Of a DNA stretch of 64,000 nt, positions 44,991 through 54,401 are shown in pieces. Below the pieces are notes generated by a model that was given only the letters and a program-made list of their open reading frames with translations, searched no databases and was not told the DNA's origin. Positions within the stretch are counted from its first letter, which is position 1; each line of letters opens with the position of its first letter. Made by a program: the position numbers and the translations under genes. Source of the DNA: Hoyosella levis. Lineage in GTDB: Bacteria; Actinomycetota; Actinomycetes; Mycobacteriales; Mycobacteriaceae. The stretch spans positions 165,931 through 229,930 of the forward strand of contig NZ_BQYM01000006.1 of NCBI RefSeq assembly GCF_026008515.1, given 5' to 3'.

Positions 44991-46893
44991 TGGTGCCCCA
45001 CTACACGGGGATGCCTCCCCGGGGAGGGCTCGATCGCGCGCGTCGGCACGCGAGCTAGCGCCGCGGATCGTGCTCATCGCGAGCACGGTCGTTGTTGCTG
45101 GGTTGTTCGCGGTCGGGGCATGGCAGCGTCGCTGGATCTCCGATGACGGCCTGATCGTCCTGCGCACCATCCGCAACCTCATCGCCGGCAACGGCCCCGT
45201 GTTCAACGCCGGGGAGCGCGTCGAGGCCAACACCTCGACCTTGTGGACGTACCTGGTGTACATGGGGACGTGGATACCGGGCACCGATCCGGAGGGCGTC
45301 GTGCTGGCCCTGGCCCTGGCCCTGAGCGTCATCGCGATCATCCTCGCCGTCATGGGGGGAGCGCGGCTGTACGCCGGCCCCGGGCGTAGCGGCGCTGGAA
45401 CCGCTAGCGGGACGAGCGCTGCTCCGCTGCTGGTGCCCGCCGGCGTGATCGCCTATATCGCGGTACCGCCCGCGCGCGACTTCGCCACCTCCGGGCTCGA
45501 GTCCGGGCTCGTCATCGCGTGGATCGCGCTGCTGTGGTGGCTCATGCTCGGATGGGCGCGGCAGCCACGGGCCGAGGCGCGCTCGACGGTCCTCATCGCT
45601 TTCGTCGCGGGGCTGGGCCCGCTGGTCCGCCCCGAGCTCGCCGTGCTGGGTGGCCTGGCTATCCTGCTCCTGCTCAGCGCTCGCGCGAGGTGGCGGTTCC
45701 GCGCGCTCCTCGTCGTCGCCGCCGGCCTGCTGCCCGTGGCGTACCAGATCTTCCGCATGGGCTACTACGGCCTGCCCTTCCCCAATACTGCCGTGGCCAA
45801 GGACGCCGGTGGCTCGCGCTGGTCGCAGGGCTGGCTCTACCTCCAGGACCTCGTGGGGCCGTACCTGCTGTGGCTGCCGCTCGTGGCGATGCTCATCGGC
45901 GGGATCGCTGCCTGGCTGCTCATGCGCTCCGTCCGCGGCAGCGAGCAGTCCTCGCCGCGTCCCTCCTGGTCGAGGAGCCGTGCCGCGGTGGTGGCGCTGT
46001 TCCTCGCCAACGGCATCCTGCTCGGTATCTACGTGGTGCGGGTCGGTGGTGACTTCATGCACGGCCGTACGTTGCTGCCGGTGCTGTTCACCCTGCTGCT
46101 GCCGGTCGCCGTCATCCCCGTCGCCCTGCCAGCCCGCCAGGGGCTTGCCCGGGCAGGGCGCGCGGCGGTGGCCGCGGTCGTCGCATCGGTGGCCTGGATC
46201 GTTGTCGTCGCGTGGTCGGTGACGGTCGTGGTCGTCTCCGAGCCCAAGGTGTACACCGAGATCCCGGACGAGGGCATCGTCGACGAGCGGGCCTTCTACG
46301 TGGAGAAGACCGGTATCGAGCATCCCACCAGTGCCGAGGACTACCTGCAGTACCCGCGGATGCGATCCCTGCTCCTTGTCCTCGACACGGCACCGCGCGG
46401 GTCGGTCCTCCTTCCGACAGCGGACGAGGGCTCGTGGGTCTATGTGCCGCCCAAGGAGCCGGCCACCGAGGATGACGCGCGCGCTACGGTCTACTACGCG
46501 CAGCTCGGCATGGCGGCCATGGTCATGCCGCTCGACGTCCGTGTCCTTGATCACATCGGCCTGGCCTATCCGCTCGCCGCGCACACCGAGCGCATCGAGG
46601 GCGGCCGCATCGGCCACGACAAGTACCTCTATCCCGACTGGCTCATCGCCGACTACCAGGCAGCCGACACCTGGGAGACGGGCCTCATCGGCTTTCTCGA
46701 CCCCGATTGGGTCCAGGACGCACAGCGTGCTCTCAGCTGCGAGGCCACTCGCGCGGTCCTCGCGAGCTACCGCGACGAGTTGACCATCCGGGTATTCCTC
46801 CGAAATATCCTCGATGCCTTCCCGAGATCCGGCTACCGCATCGAGCGTGCCCCGCTCGACGAGATCGAGCGCTGCGCGACCCTCGGCCGATAG
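44968..46893 (+). CDS. aftB: terminal beta-(1-2) arabinofuranosyltransferase AftB
   Basis: 641 residues from GTG 44968, chosen because GGAG lies six bases upstream; this overlaps ubiA by 23 bp. The GT-C opening GAWQRRWISDDGLIVLRTIRNLIAGNGPVFNAGERVEANTSTLW holds the catalytic Asp pair (59-60), with PPARDFATSGLESGL, PVAYQIFRMGYYGLPFPNTAVAKDAGG, GGDFMHGRTLLP, LDVRVLDHIGLAYPLAAHTER and IGHDKYLYPDWLIAD following, closely like mycobacterial AftB. About ten helices and a C-terminal periplasmic domain. It caps the arabinan non-reducing ends using decaprenyl-phosphoarabinose. Confidence 0.95.
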   Translation: MSRSTSPDGAPLHGDASPGRARSRASARELAPRIVLIASTVVVAGLFAVGAWQRRWISDDGLIVLRTIRNLIAGNGPVFNAGERVEANTSTLWTYLVYMGTWIPGTDPEGVVLALALALSVIAIILAVMGGARLYAGPGRSGAGTASGTSAAPLLVPAGVIAYIAVPPARDFATSGLESGLVIAWIALLWWLMLGWARQPRAEARSTVLIAFVAGLGPLVRPELAVLGGLAILLLLSARARWRFRALLVVAAGLLPVAYQIFRMGYYGLPFPNTAVAKDAGGSRWSQGWLYLQDLVGPYLLWLPLVAMLIGGIAAWLLMRSVRGSEQSSPRPSWSRSRAAVVALFLANGILLGIYVVRVGGDFMHGRTLLPVLFTLLLPVAVIPVALPARQGLARAGRAAVAAVVASVAWIVVVAWSVTVVVVSEPKVYTEIPDEGIVDERAFYVEKTGIEHPTSAEDYLQYPRMRSLLLVLDTAPRGSVLLPTADEGSWVYVPPKEPATEDDARATVYYAQLGMAAMVMPLDVRVLDHIGLAYPLAAHTERIEGGRIGHDKYLYPDWLIADYQAADTWETGLIGFLDPDWVQDAQRALSCEATRAVLASYRDELTIRVFLRNILDAFPRSGYRIERAPLDEIERCATLGR

Positions 46894-47206
46894 CGCATCG
46901 GCGCAGTTCAACCAGGTAAAACAATCATGGATGACCCATGCCCGAAATCTCGGGTTCGATGTGCGGTCCATTTAGGGGTGAGGTACGGTAATCGTGATCC
47001 ATCGGTATCTGGAACGAGATCGGATCGGCGTGTAACGGTTACCGTGTCCAAGCCGATCTACACAGCAAGCTCTCAGGGGTTTACCAGGATCGCTGCGCTC
47101 GATGCGCGGACGGCGATGCTGCTTACGGGAGGGTGACCTGCTAGGCCGAGCGGCACGAATGTGCCCGGGCCCAGCAGTGATGCACACGAGAAGAGGGAGA
47201 TTTTCC
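46894..47206. other. 313-bp intergenic region before the first mycolyltransferase
   Basis: Non-coding as far as I can see. It contains a weak 5-bp hairpin CCCGA-AATC-TCGGG (46941-46954), possibly an aftB terminator, and short AT-richer stretches (for example GTGTAACGGTTACCGTG about 47030-47046) where promoters of the secreted mycolyltransferase may lie. The 3' end carries GAGGGAG, the ribosome-binding site of the next gene. Confidence 0.5.
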
Positions 47207-48238
47207 ATGCGATTCGCTAAACCGCGCGTGTCACAGAAGTGGCGTCAGCGAGTGCTCGCCGTGAGCGCTGCCGCGCTGGTCGTGCCGATGGCCGCAGGGC
47301 TTACCGGTGGCGCCATCGCTGCCGCGCAGCCGGCCACCGCCGCCCAGGCCGAGCTTGTCCGTATCAACCCGAGCCCATGGGGCGACCGGTACCAGCGCCA
47401 CTCGGTGTTCTCGCCGTCGATGGGCATCAACGTCCAGGTCGACGTGCTGCGCGCGGCGGGCGGAGGCAGCGGAGCGCTGTACCTGCTCGACGGCCTGCGT
47501 GCCCGCGACGACGCCAGCGGCTGGCAGATCGAGACCAACGCGCTCGAGATGTTCGCCGACTCGAACGTCAATGTCGTCCTCCCCGTCGGTGGACGCTCCA
47601 GCTTCTACGCTGACTGGTACGGCCCGTCCAGCACGAACGGACAGCCCTACACCTACAAGTGGGAGACCTTCCTCACCTCGGAGCTCCCCGGCTACCTCAG
47701 TGGCCTTGGCATCCGTAGCACGGGCAACGCCATCGCGGGCCTCTCGATGGCCGGCAGCGCAGCGCTCAAGATCGCCGCTGACCACAAGCCCATGTTCAAC
47801 TACGCCGCTTCGTTCTCCGGCTACCTGAACCTCTCCGCTCCCGGCATGCCGTCGTTGATCCGCCTCGCCCTTCTCGATGAGGGTGGCTACAACGTCGATG
47901 ACATGTGGGGCCCGCCGTGGGATCCGGCCTGGGCCGAGCATGACCCGACCGTCTTCGCCGACGAGCTTGCTGGCATCCAGCTGTACATCTCGGCCGGCAA
48001 CGGTGTCCCCGGTGCCTACACCCGCCTCGAGACCCCCGTTGACTACTTCAACACCGCCAACGCCATGGGCCTCGAGGTCGTCGCGATGCTGAACGCCCGC
48101 GCCTTCGAGGGTCGCGCCAACGCGCTCGGCCTCAACGCGACCTTCAGCTACCCGCCCACCGGCGTGCACGCCTGGGGCTACTGGCAGGACGAGCTCAGCA
48201 AGGCCCGTCCCGGCATCCTCGCCGCCGTCGGAGGCTGA
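47207..48238 (+). CDS. mycolyltransferase, antigen 85 family (short form)
   Basis: 343 residues from ATG 47207 (GAGGGAG seven bases upstream). Signal peptide to about residue 44 (ALVVPMAAGLTGGAIAAAQPATAAQA). The Ag85 esterase-D fold follows: LYLLDGLRARDDASGWQIETN, VVLPVGGRSSFYADW, YKWETFLTSELPGYL, GLSMAGSAALKIA with nucleophile Ser180, and catalytic His in TGVHAWGYWQDEL. It transfers mycolates between trehalose monomycolate molecules and to arabinogalactan, outside the membrane. Occupies the Rv3804c (FbpA) position. Confidence 0.95.
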   Translation: MRFAKPRVSQKWRQRVLAVSAAALVVPMAAGLTGGAIAAAQPATAAQAELVRINPSPWGDRYQRHSVFSPSMGINVQVDVLRAAGGGSGALYLLDGLRARDDASGWQIETNALEMFADSNVNVVLPVGGRSSFYADWYGPSSTNGQPYTYKWETFLTSELPGYLSGLGIRSTGNAIAGLSMAGSAALKIAADHKPMFNYAASFSGYLNLSAPGMPSLIRLALLDEGGYNVDDMWGPPWDPAWAEHDPTVFADELAGIQLYISAGNGVPGAYTRLETPVDYFNTANAMGLEVVAMLNARAFEGRANALGLNATFSYPPTGVHAWGYWQDELSKARPGILAAVGG

Positions 48239-48259
48239 TCCAGCCGACTAGCTAGCACG

Positions 48260-48292
48260 CTGTGCCCCCGCCCCCTCCGGGCGGGGGCACAG
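48260..48292 (+). terminator. terminator after first mycolyltransferase
   Basis: 14-bp stem CTGTGCCCCCGCCC with its complement around CCTCC, 21 bp beyond the stop codon. Confidence 0.83.
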
Positions 48293-48522
48293 TGCTGTGC
48301 GGGGCAGCGCCCGGCGACCATGCGAGGCCGGGGCGGCCGGTTCTGGCCAGTGGACCCGTCCTGACCCTCCACCGCGCTCCTTCATAACTGCCCTGCGCAC
48401 ATCCAGTAACGATTCCCTCACGCATGGCATGGCGCATCTCGTGCAACACCAGGAACAGCGGGTATGAAGGAAGCACGCACGCACCGTGCGTCCCAGCACC
48501 ACCACGTCGAAGGGGAACGCTC

Positions 48523-50466
48523 ATGCGGCCACTGCTGCAGCGCGACGCCGACCGAGCAATCAACGGACCGTCCCGCGCGCGCCGTCGCAAGCTAGCAGCC
48601 AGTGCCCTGGCAGTGTTCGCTCCGATCGCGCTCACGGCCACCACCCTGCCGTCGGCCACGGCATCGCCCGCGCCACAGCCGGCCCAGGCACTGGCAATGC
48701 ATCCCGCGGCCCCTGCGATGACGCCGGTCCCCGGTGTGCGGGTGGAGCGCGTCGATCGGTTCAGCGACCGCCACCTCGCGCTGTGGGTGTACTCGCCAGC
48801 CATGGATACGACGATCCAGGTGCAGGTGCTGCTCGCCCGTGACTTCCACGCGCAGCCGCAATGGACGTTCCCCGGCCTCTACCTGCTCGACGGCCTGCGT
48901 GCCCGTGATGACCAGAGCGGCTGGACGCTCGAGACCGACGTCATCAGCTTCTTCCAGGACAAGAACATCAACGTCGTCATGCCAGTGGGTGGCGAATCGA
49001 GCTTCTACACCGATTGGCTCGAGCCAGACAATGGCAAGAACTACAAGTGGGAGACGTTCCTGACGCAGGAGCTGCCCCCGATCCTGCGCAATGACTACCG
49101 GATCAACGACAGCATGGGTGTCCTCGGGCTCTCGATGGGTGGTACCGCAGCGATGCTGCTGCCGGCCCGCAACCGTGGCATGTTCCAGTTCGCTGGCTCG
49201 CTGTCGGGCTACCTCAGCACGACGTCGTACGGGATGCAGCGCGCCATCAAGGCTGCTGTCTTCGACGCGGGCGGCTACGACGCGGACGCGATGTGGGGCA
49301 CCGCGGACAATGACTTGTGGGAGGAGCATGATCCGTACCTGCTCGCCCGCAACCTCAAGGGCATGAGCCTGTACATGTCGGCCGGCACCGGGGCGCAGGG
49401 CGCGCACGATCGTCCTGGCATGATGCCGGGCATCCCGGAGAACTCGGCGGGAATGGCGCTCGAGGTGCTGGCGCGGCTGACCACGCAGAACTTCTCCGCC
49501 AAGCTCAAGGACCTGCGGATCCCCGCGACGGTGCGCTTCCGCAATACGGGCACCCACAGCTGGCCGTACTGGCAGTCCGAGCTGCACGAGGCATGGCCGC
49601 AGATCGCCACCGCGCTGAACGTGGACTCGGTGGGGCTCAATCGCCCAGTCCAGCCATCCGTGCTCGAGGAGCCGACCTGCGAGGTAGAAGGCGCGATCGG
49701 CGAGCTGGTGCAGGGACGCGGTGACGTGGGCGTCTGCCTCACCGATGAGCGCACCTCATCCGGTGGCAAGTACCAGGAGTTCGAGCACGCCACCGCCTAC
49801 TGGTCGCCGGATACCGGGGCGCACCTGGTGAAGGGCGATATCGAGGAGCTCTACGAGGACAACGCGCGCGACCTGGGCTTCCCGACGACCAGCGAGATCC
49901 CCACGCCGGATGGGCAGGGGGCGTTCAACCACTTCGAGAACGGGTCGATCTATTGGACGCGTGCCCATGGTGCCGTCATGGTCATCGATGCGTTCCGGGA
50001 CGAGTGGGCGGCGCGCGGATGGGAGTCCGGTCCGATGGGCGTCCCGGTCGCCGCGGTCGAGAACTCGCAGGACCGGCAGGGGCGCCTGCAGCGCTTCGCC
50101 AATGGCGCGCTCTTCGCGAAGCCCCGTGGTTCCGTGCTTGCCGTCGAGGGCGAGATCTGGCGCCGCTTCGAGGAGATGGGCCGGGAGACCGGAGCGCTGG
50201 GCTGGCCGGTGTCCTCGGAGCATGTGATCGGCGACGGTCGCTTCACCGAGTTCGAGAAGGGCAACGTGTACTGGTCGCCGAGCAGCGGAGCTTGGGCGGT
50301 CCTTGCCGGGCCGATCATGGAAGCCTGGACGGCCGAGGGCTTCGAGGCAGGCCCGCTGGGCTATCCGGTAGGTGCCCAGCATGAGGTCCCCGAAGGCGTG
50401 CGCCAGGACTTCCAGGGCGGATTCGTCCTGGTGAGGGATGGCGTGGCCGAGGTGGTTACGAGCTAA
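48523..50466 (+). CDS. mycolyltransferase, antigen 85 family, with C-terminal LGFP repeats
   Basis: 647 residues from ATG 48523 (AAGGGG seven bases upstream). Signal peptide of about 45 residues, an Ag85 catalytic domain (about 65-385; LYLLDGLRARDDQSGWTLETD, VGLSMGGTAAMLL-type with Ser204, NTGTHSWPYWQSEL with catalytic His), then four clear LGFP repeats plus a degenerate first one (LGFPTTSEIP, MGVPVAAVE, LGWPVSSEHV, LGYPVGAQHE). LGFP modules also occur in the corynebacterial Cop1/PS1-type mycolyltransferase and are thought to hold the enzyme to the wall. The catalytic domain lacks no visible key residue. It sits in the Rv3803c position but, unlike it, carries the LGFP tail. Confidence 0.94.
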   Translation: MRPLLQRDADRAINGPSRARRRKLAASALAVFAPIALTATTLPSATASPAPQPAQALAMHPAAPAMTPVPGVRVERVDRFSDRHLALWVYSPAMDTTIQVQVLLARDFHAQPQWTFPGLYLLDGLRARDDQSGWTLETDVISFFQDKNINVVMPVGGESSFYTDWLEPDNGKNYKWETFLTQELPPILRNDYRINDSMGVLGLSMGGTAAMLLPARNRGMFQFAGSLSGYLSTTSYGMQRAIKAAVFDAGGYDADAMWGTADNDLWEEHDPYLLARNLKGMSLYMSAGTGAQGAHDRPGMMPGIPENSAGMALEVLARLTTQNFSAKLKDLRIPATVRFRNTGTHSWPYWQSELHEAWPQIATALNVDSVGLNRPVQPSVLEEPTCEVEGAIGELVQGRGDVGVCLTDERTSSGGKYQEFEHATAYWSPDTGAHLVKGDIEELYEDNARDLGFPTTSEIPTPDGQGAFNHFENGSIYWTRAHGAVMVIDAFRDEWAARGWESGPMGVPVAAVENSQDRQGRLQRFANGALFAKPRGSVLAVEGEIWRRFEEMGRETGALGWPVSSEHVIGDGRFTEFEKGNVYWSPSSGAWAVLAGPIMEAWTAEGFEAGPLGYPVGAQHEVPEGVRQDFQGGFVLVRDGVAEVVTS

Positions 50467-50536
50467 CGGCGTACTTCCCCGTAACGCCGTTGACCGCGGG
50501 CTGTGACGTGAGCCATAGGGCCCGTCACAGCCCGCG
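50465..50536 (+). terminator. tandem hairpin terminators after LGFP mycolyltransferase
   Basis: Two hairpins in a row. The first (50465-50491) has an 8-bp stem AACGGCGT around 11 bases and overlaps the stop codon. The second (50495-50536) has a 14-bp perfect stem CGCGGGCTGTGACG around 14 bases and is followed by TTTG. Confidence 0.78.
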
Positions 50537-50633
50537 TTTGCTCGGTAGCCTGTTGCCGGGCTCGGCGAGCGGCACGATTCGCCCGGCGGTGGCTCGGAAT
50601 GCTATGCGCGACATGCGTGAAAGGGCGTGGGGG

Positions 50634-51140
50634 ATGACGGCACGGACATGGTGGGCCACGGGCCTCGCGGCAGCATCGATTGCGATGCTCGGCGCCTGCA
50701 GCGATGAGGCGATCGTCGCGAGCGATCCGGTGCTCGGGACCCCGGCAGCCACCACGGTCGCGGATGCCCCGGCGGCCTCCACCACCAAGGACGCGCCGGA
50801 CGCCGCCGATGAGACCGGCCAGGATCAAGCCGAGCCACAGCAGCCGGAGCCAACGGAGTCGCAGGAGCGCGTCGCCGAGCCCGCGGCGGATCCGCTTGAT
50901 GAGTACCTCGCGGCTGTCGATGCCGCCGGACTTCCTGCCGGCCCCGAGGCATCCTCGGCCCGGGGCATCGGGGCCTACGTGTGCGCCGCGAGCGCGGATG
51001 CGCTGCCTCGGGAGAGCATTCTCATCAATGTCACCGCTATGGTGGGACTGGAGCTGCAGCGAATCGGCTCGGACGAGGATCCGGAACGGATCGCGAACGA
51101 GTACGTGGATACCGCTGGCCGTCACTACTGCGATGGGTGA
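50634..51140 (+). CDS. DUF732-like lipoprotein
   Basis: 168 residues from ATG 50634. The signal sequence TARTWWATGLAAASIAMLGAC ends in a lipobox (LGAC), predicting a lipid-anchored protein outside the membrane. A Pro/Glu/Gln/Thr-rich linker leads to a DUF732-like domain: DEYLAAVDAAGLPAG, ARGIGAYVCAAS and ANEYVDTAGRHYCDG with two Cys that could pair. Small secreted DUF732 proteins are common in mycobacteria; function unknown. The stop abuts the start of the Culp6-type gene (no gap), suggesting coupled translation and a shared job in envelope lipid metabolism, which is inference. Confidence 0.72.
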   Translation: MTARTWWATGLAAASIAMLGACSDEAIVASDPVLGTPAATTVADAPAASTTKDAPDAADETGQDQAEPQQPEPTESQERVAEPAADPLDEYLAAVDAAGLPAGPEASSARGIGAYVCAASADALPRESILINVTAMVGLELQRIGSDEDPERIANEYVDTAGRHYCDG

Positions 51141-52127
51141 GTGAGCATTATGGCGTGGGCATCACAAGCACGGTCCCGGCGCCGGGGCCGCTCGCGCCTG
51201 CCACGCGTGCTGCTCATCCTCCTTGCCCTGCTCGTGGTCATCGTGATCGTCATCGCGCTGATCGTTGCCCTGCTCGACCGGATCCAGATTCCAGGCATGC
51301 CGGGGCAGCCGCCGACCACGCCCACCGAGGAGGCCCAGCAGCCCGAGTGGTGCCCCGACGTGCAGTTGTACTCCGTGCCCGGGACGTGGGAGTCCTCCGC
51401 AGACGATGATCCGTTCAACCCGACCGCGAACCCCGCCTCGTTGCTGCTCAAGGTCACCCAGCCGCTCGCGGCCCAGTACCCCAGGGACCGTGCCGAGATC
51501 TATACCGTGCCCTACCCCGCGCAGTTCCAGCGCCCCGGTGGCCCCCCGGAGATGACCTATGACGAGAGCCGCGCCATCGGGAAAACCGCGCTGACCGAGG
51601 CGATGGCGCAGCGTCATGGCGAATGCGCGCTGACGAGCTTCGTGCTGATGGGGTTCAGCCAGGGCGCGGTGATCGCCGGTGATATCGCGTCCCAGATCGG
51701 TCGCGGCGAAGGGCCGGTCCCGCCCGAGAAGGTCAGCGGCGTGGCGCTCGTCGCGGACGGTCGATTCGATCCCGCTGCCGCGCGGACCATCGGCCCACCG
51801 GTGCAGGGGGTCGGCCTGGAGATCGCGCTCGCGGGCCTGCCGGTGATCCCGGGCGCGACGTTGAGCGGCAAGCGCGAGGGCGGCTTCGGCGCGGTGGCGG
51901 ACCGCACCGTGCAGATCTGTGCCCCGAACGATGCGATCTGTGACGCGCCGAGGCTCGATAATCTCCTGCTCGCGTTCAATCGGTTGGTCAAGGACTATCT
52001 GAACAATCCGGTGCATGCGTTCTATGACACTCATGTCGTGGATGAGCAAGGCACGACGACGACGGCATGGCTGGCGGGGTGGGCCCGCGGGATCATTGAT
52101 GACGCGCCGGTCCACCCGCACCCGTAG
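51141..52127 (+). CDS. cutinase-family esterase (Culp6 / Rv3802c type)
   Basis: 328 residues from GTG 51141. An N-terminal membrane helix (about 20-47, LPRVLLILLALLVVIVIVIALIVALL) anchors an extracytoplasmic cutinase domain with PEWCPDVQLYSVPGTWESSADDDPFNP, SFVLMGFSQGAVIAGDI with nucleophile Ser173, CAPNDAICDAP (Asp) and HAFYDTHVVDEQG (His). Its mycobacterial counterpart Rv3802c has phospholipase and thioesterase activities and is essential. Located immediately upstream of fadD32-pks13-accD4, as in mycobacteria and corynebacteria, so a link to mycolate biosynthesis is likely. Confidence 0.92.
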   Translation: MSIMAWASQARSRRRGRSRLPRVLLILLALLVVIVIVIALIVALLDRIQIPGMPGQPPTTPTEEAQQPEWCPDVQLYSVPGTWESSADDDPFNPTANPASLLLKVTQPLAAQYPRDRAEIYTVPYPAQFQRPGGPPEMTYDESRAIGKTALTEAMAQRHGECALTSFVLMGFSQGAVIAGDIASQIGRGEGPVPPEKVSGVALVADGRFDPAAARTIGPPVQGVGLEIALAGLPVIPGATLSGKREGGFGAVADRTVQICAPNDAICDAPRLDNLLLAFNRLVKDYLNNPVHAFYDTHVVDEQGTTTTAWLAGWARGIIDDAPVHPHP

Positions 52128-52149
52128 CGCGCGCGAACTACTGTCCCCA

Positions 52150-52182
52150 CGATTTACCGCGCAACGATTCCGCGGTAAATCG
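52150..52182 (+). terminator. terminator after Culp6-type gene
   Basis: 12-bp perfect stem CGATTTACCGCG with its complement around nine bases, 22 bp beyond the stop codon. It separates this transcript from fadD32. Confidence 0.78.
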
Positions 52183-52517
52183 GTGACGGGGCCGCAACGG
52201 TCCAGTCCTGGACCGGGGCCAGGGTGTGATGTGCCTTACCGCCAAGCACGAAAATGCGTGCTGGTCGCCCCATGATGCCTCTGAACACTGTCCGGGATGA
52301 GTAGCATGAGGTCTGCATAACTGTTCGGTGCAGTGAGTCACACACACTGCGACCGTCTGTAACATACGAAATGCTAGGCACGACAGCCCAAGGGGCGGAT
52401 GCGGTTCGCATATGCCCGTGACGTTCATAGCGACGCAACAGTCATGCCCGGCGCGCTCCTGCGTGCTCGGATCGCTGCTGGGATCGCTGGTTCACACCTG
52501 CACACTGAGGGAGAGGC
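52183..52517. other. 335-bp region upstream of fadD32, no gene
   Basis: I see no coding signal. A short palindrome GGTCCAGTCCTGGACC (about 52198-52213) and an AT-richer stretch GTCTGTAACATACGAAATGC (about 52354-52373), the best place for a promoter of the fadD32-pks13-accD4 operon. The GAGGGAGAGGC site before fadD32 lies at its end. Confidence 0.5.
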
Positions 52518-54401
52518 ATGGACGAGTTCTACAACGAGGCCGGTGAGGTTGCACTCACGCTGGAGGCGACTCTTGTGAACTGCGTCGAGCAGCACTCCCG
52601 CAGCAATGCGGAGGACCTCGCGTACCGCTACATCGACTACTCCCGTGATCGTGACGGCGAGGTCAACGAGCTCACCTGGGAGCGGTTCGGCGTGCGGGTG
52701 CGCGCTATCGCCAGCCGGCTCCAGCAGGTCTCGAACAAGGGCGACCGGGTAGCGATCCTCGCGCCCCAGGGCCTTGATTACGTCGTCGCGTTCTTCGCGG
52801 CCATCCATGCCGGAACCATCGCGGTTCCGCTGTTCGACCCCGACGAGCCCGGCCATACCAATCGCCTGCACGCGGTCCTCGGCGACTGCGAGCCCGTGGC
52901 GATCCTCACCGGCACCAAGTCGGCCGCAGGCGTGCGCCAGTTCTTCCGCTCCCGCCCCGCGAGCGAGCGCCCCCGCATCATCGCGGTCGATGCCATCCCG
53001 GATTCGCTCGAGGAATCGTGGCAGCTGCCCCATCCCTCGCTCGATGACATCGCGTACCTGCAATACACCTCCGGATCCACCCGGGTTCCCGCGGGCGTGG
53101 AGATCACCCATCGCGCGGTGAGCACCAACGTGCTGCAGATGTGCGCCTCGATCGGCCTGACCGAGGAATCCCGCGGCGTCACCTGGTTGCCGCTCTTCCA
53201 CGACATGGGCCTGCTCACCGTGATCCTCCCGGCGTTCGGTGGCAAGTACATCACCATCATGTCGCCCCGGGCATTCGTGCAGCGCCCGTACCGCTGGATC
53301 AAGGAGCTCGCCGCCGAGAGCGACGGCGCTGGGACGTTCGCGGCCGCGCCGAACTTCGCGTTCGAGCATGCCGCGCTGCGGGGCACGCCGAAGGAAGGCG
53401 AGACCCTCGATCTCAGCCACGTCATCGGCCTGATCAACGGCAGCGAGCCCGTCACCCCGGCATCGATGCGCAAGTTCAACGACGCGTTCGGCCCCTATGG
53501 GCTGCCAAAGACCGCCATCAAGCCGTCCTACGGCATGGCCGAGGCCACGCTGTTCGTCTCCACCCCGAACCAGGATGACGAGGCGCACGTCATCTATGTC
53601 GATCGGGACGAGCTGAACGCCGGGCGCGTCAAGCGGGTCCTGGCCGATGAGCCGAACTCGGTCCCGCAGGTCTCGTGCGGCCACGTATCGGTCAGCCAGT
53701 GGGCGGCGATCGTCGACCCGGAGACCGGCAAGGAGCTCCCCGATGAGCGCGTGGGGGAGATCTGGCTCCACGGCGACAACATCGGCCGGGGCTACTGGGC
53801 CCGGGAGAACGAGACCGTGGAAACCTTCCACAACAAGATCACCGACCGCCTCCCCGAGGGCAGCCACACCGAGGGAACCAGCCTCGACTCGCACTGGATG
53901 CGCACCGGCGACTACGGCGTCTACATCGACAACGAGCTCTTCATCACTGGGCGCGTGAAGGACCTCGTCATCGCGGACGGCCGCAACCACTACCCGCAGG
54001 ACCTCGAGAACTCCGCGCAGGAAGCGAGCAACTCGCTGCGCCCCGGCTTCGTGGCCGCGTTCGCTGTGCCCGCGAACCAGCTGCCCCAGGCCGTTTTCGA
54101 CAACCCGCTCAGCGGCCTCGAGCTTGATCCCGAGGACACTTCCGAGCAGCTTGTCATCGTGGGGGAGCGCGCCCCCGGCGCGGGCAAGGCTGATCCCGTG
54201 CCCATCGCTGAGGAAGTGCGCGCCGCCATCGCGTCCCGGCACGGCGTGACCGCCCGTGATGTGCTGCTCGTGCCCGCCGGATCCATTCCCCGCACGTCCA
54301 GCGGCAAGATCGCCCGGCGTGCCTGCAAGGCCGCATACATCGATGGCACCCTTCGTGGGGGCCACGCCCAGACCGCGTTCCCCGACACCTTGAGCGAGTG
54401 A
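52518..54401 (+). CDS. fadD32: long-chain fatty acid-AMP ligase FadD32
   Basis: 627 residues from ATG 52518. FAAL-type adenylating enzyme: A3 motif [72 protein letters not shown] and [35 protein letters not shown], with the FAAL-specific insertion region. It activates meromycolic acid as an acyl-AMP and loads it on the N-terminal ACP of Pks13. The stop overlaps the pks13 start (GTGA), so translation is coupled. Confidence 0.97.
   Translation: MDEFYNEAGEVALTLEATLVNCVEQHSRSNAEDLAYRYIDYSRDRDGEVNELTWERFGVRVRAIASRLQQVSNKGDRVAILAPQGLDYVVAFFAAIHAGTIAVPLFDPDEPGHTNRLHAVLGDCEPVAILTGTKSAAGVRQFFRSRPASERPRIIAVDAIPDSLEESWQLPHPSLDDIAYLQYTSGSTRVPAGVEITHRAVSTNVLQMCASIGLTEESRGVTWLPLFHDMGLLTVILPAFGGKYITIMSPRAFVQRPYRWIKELAAESDGAGTFAAAPNFAFEHAALRGTPKEGETLDLSHVIGLINGSEPVTPASMRKFNDAFGPYGLPKTAIKPSYGMAEATLFVSTPNQDDEAHVIYVDRDELNAGRVKRVLADEPNSVPQVSCGHVSVSQWAAIVDPETGKELPDERVGEIWLHGDNIGRGYWARENETVETFHNKITDRLPEGSHTEGTSLDSHWMRTGDYGVYIDNELFITGRVKDLVIADGRNHYPQDLENSAQEASNSLRPGFVAAFAVPANQLPQAVFDNPLSGLELDPEDTSEQLVIVGERAPGAGKADPVPIAEEVRAAIASRHGVTARDVLLVPAGSIPRTSSGKIARRACKAAYIDGTLRGGHAQTAFPDTLSE

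Noticed and set aside
45055..46971. Long minus-strand frame opposite aftB
   Set aside because: Asp/Arg/Gly/Glu-rich low-complexity shadow of a well-conserved glycosyltransferase gene.
46927..47136. Small open frame of 69 codons upstream of the first mycolyltransferase
   Set aside because: No ribosome-binding site, no recognisable domain, and composition unlike neighbouring genes.
52198..52213. Short palindrome GGTCCAGTCCTGGACC as a regulator site for fadD32
   Set aside because: Similar short GGTCCAG/CTGGACC pieces occur elsewhere (about 13776-13792) without a consistent gene context; evidence too thin.
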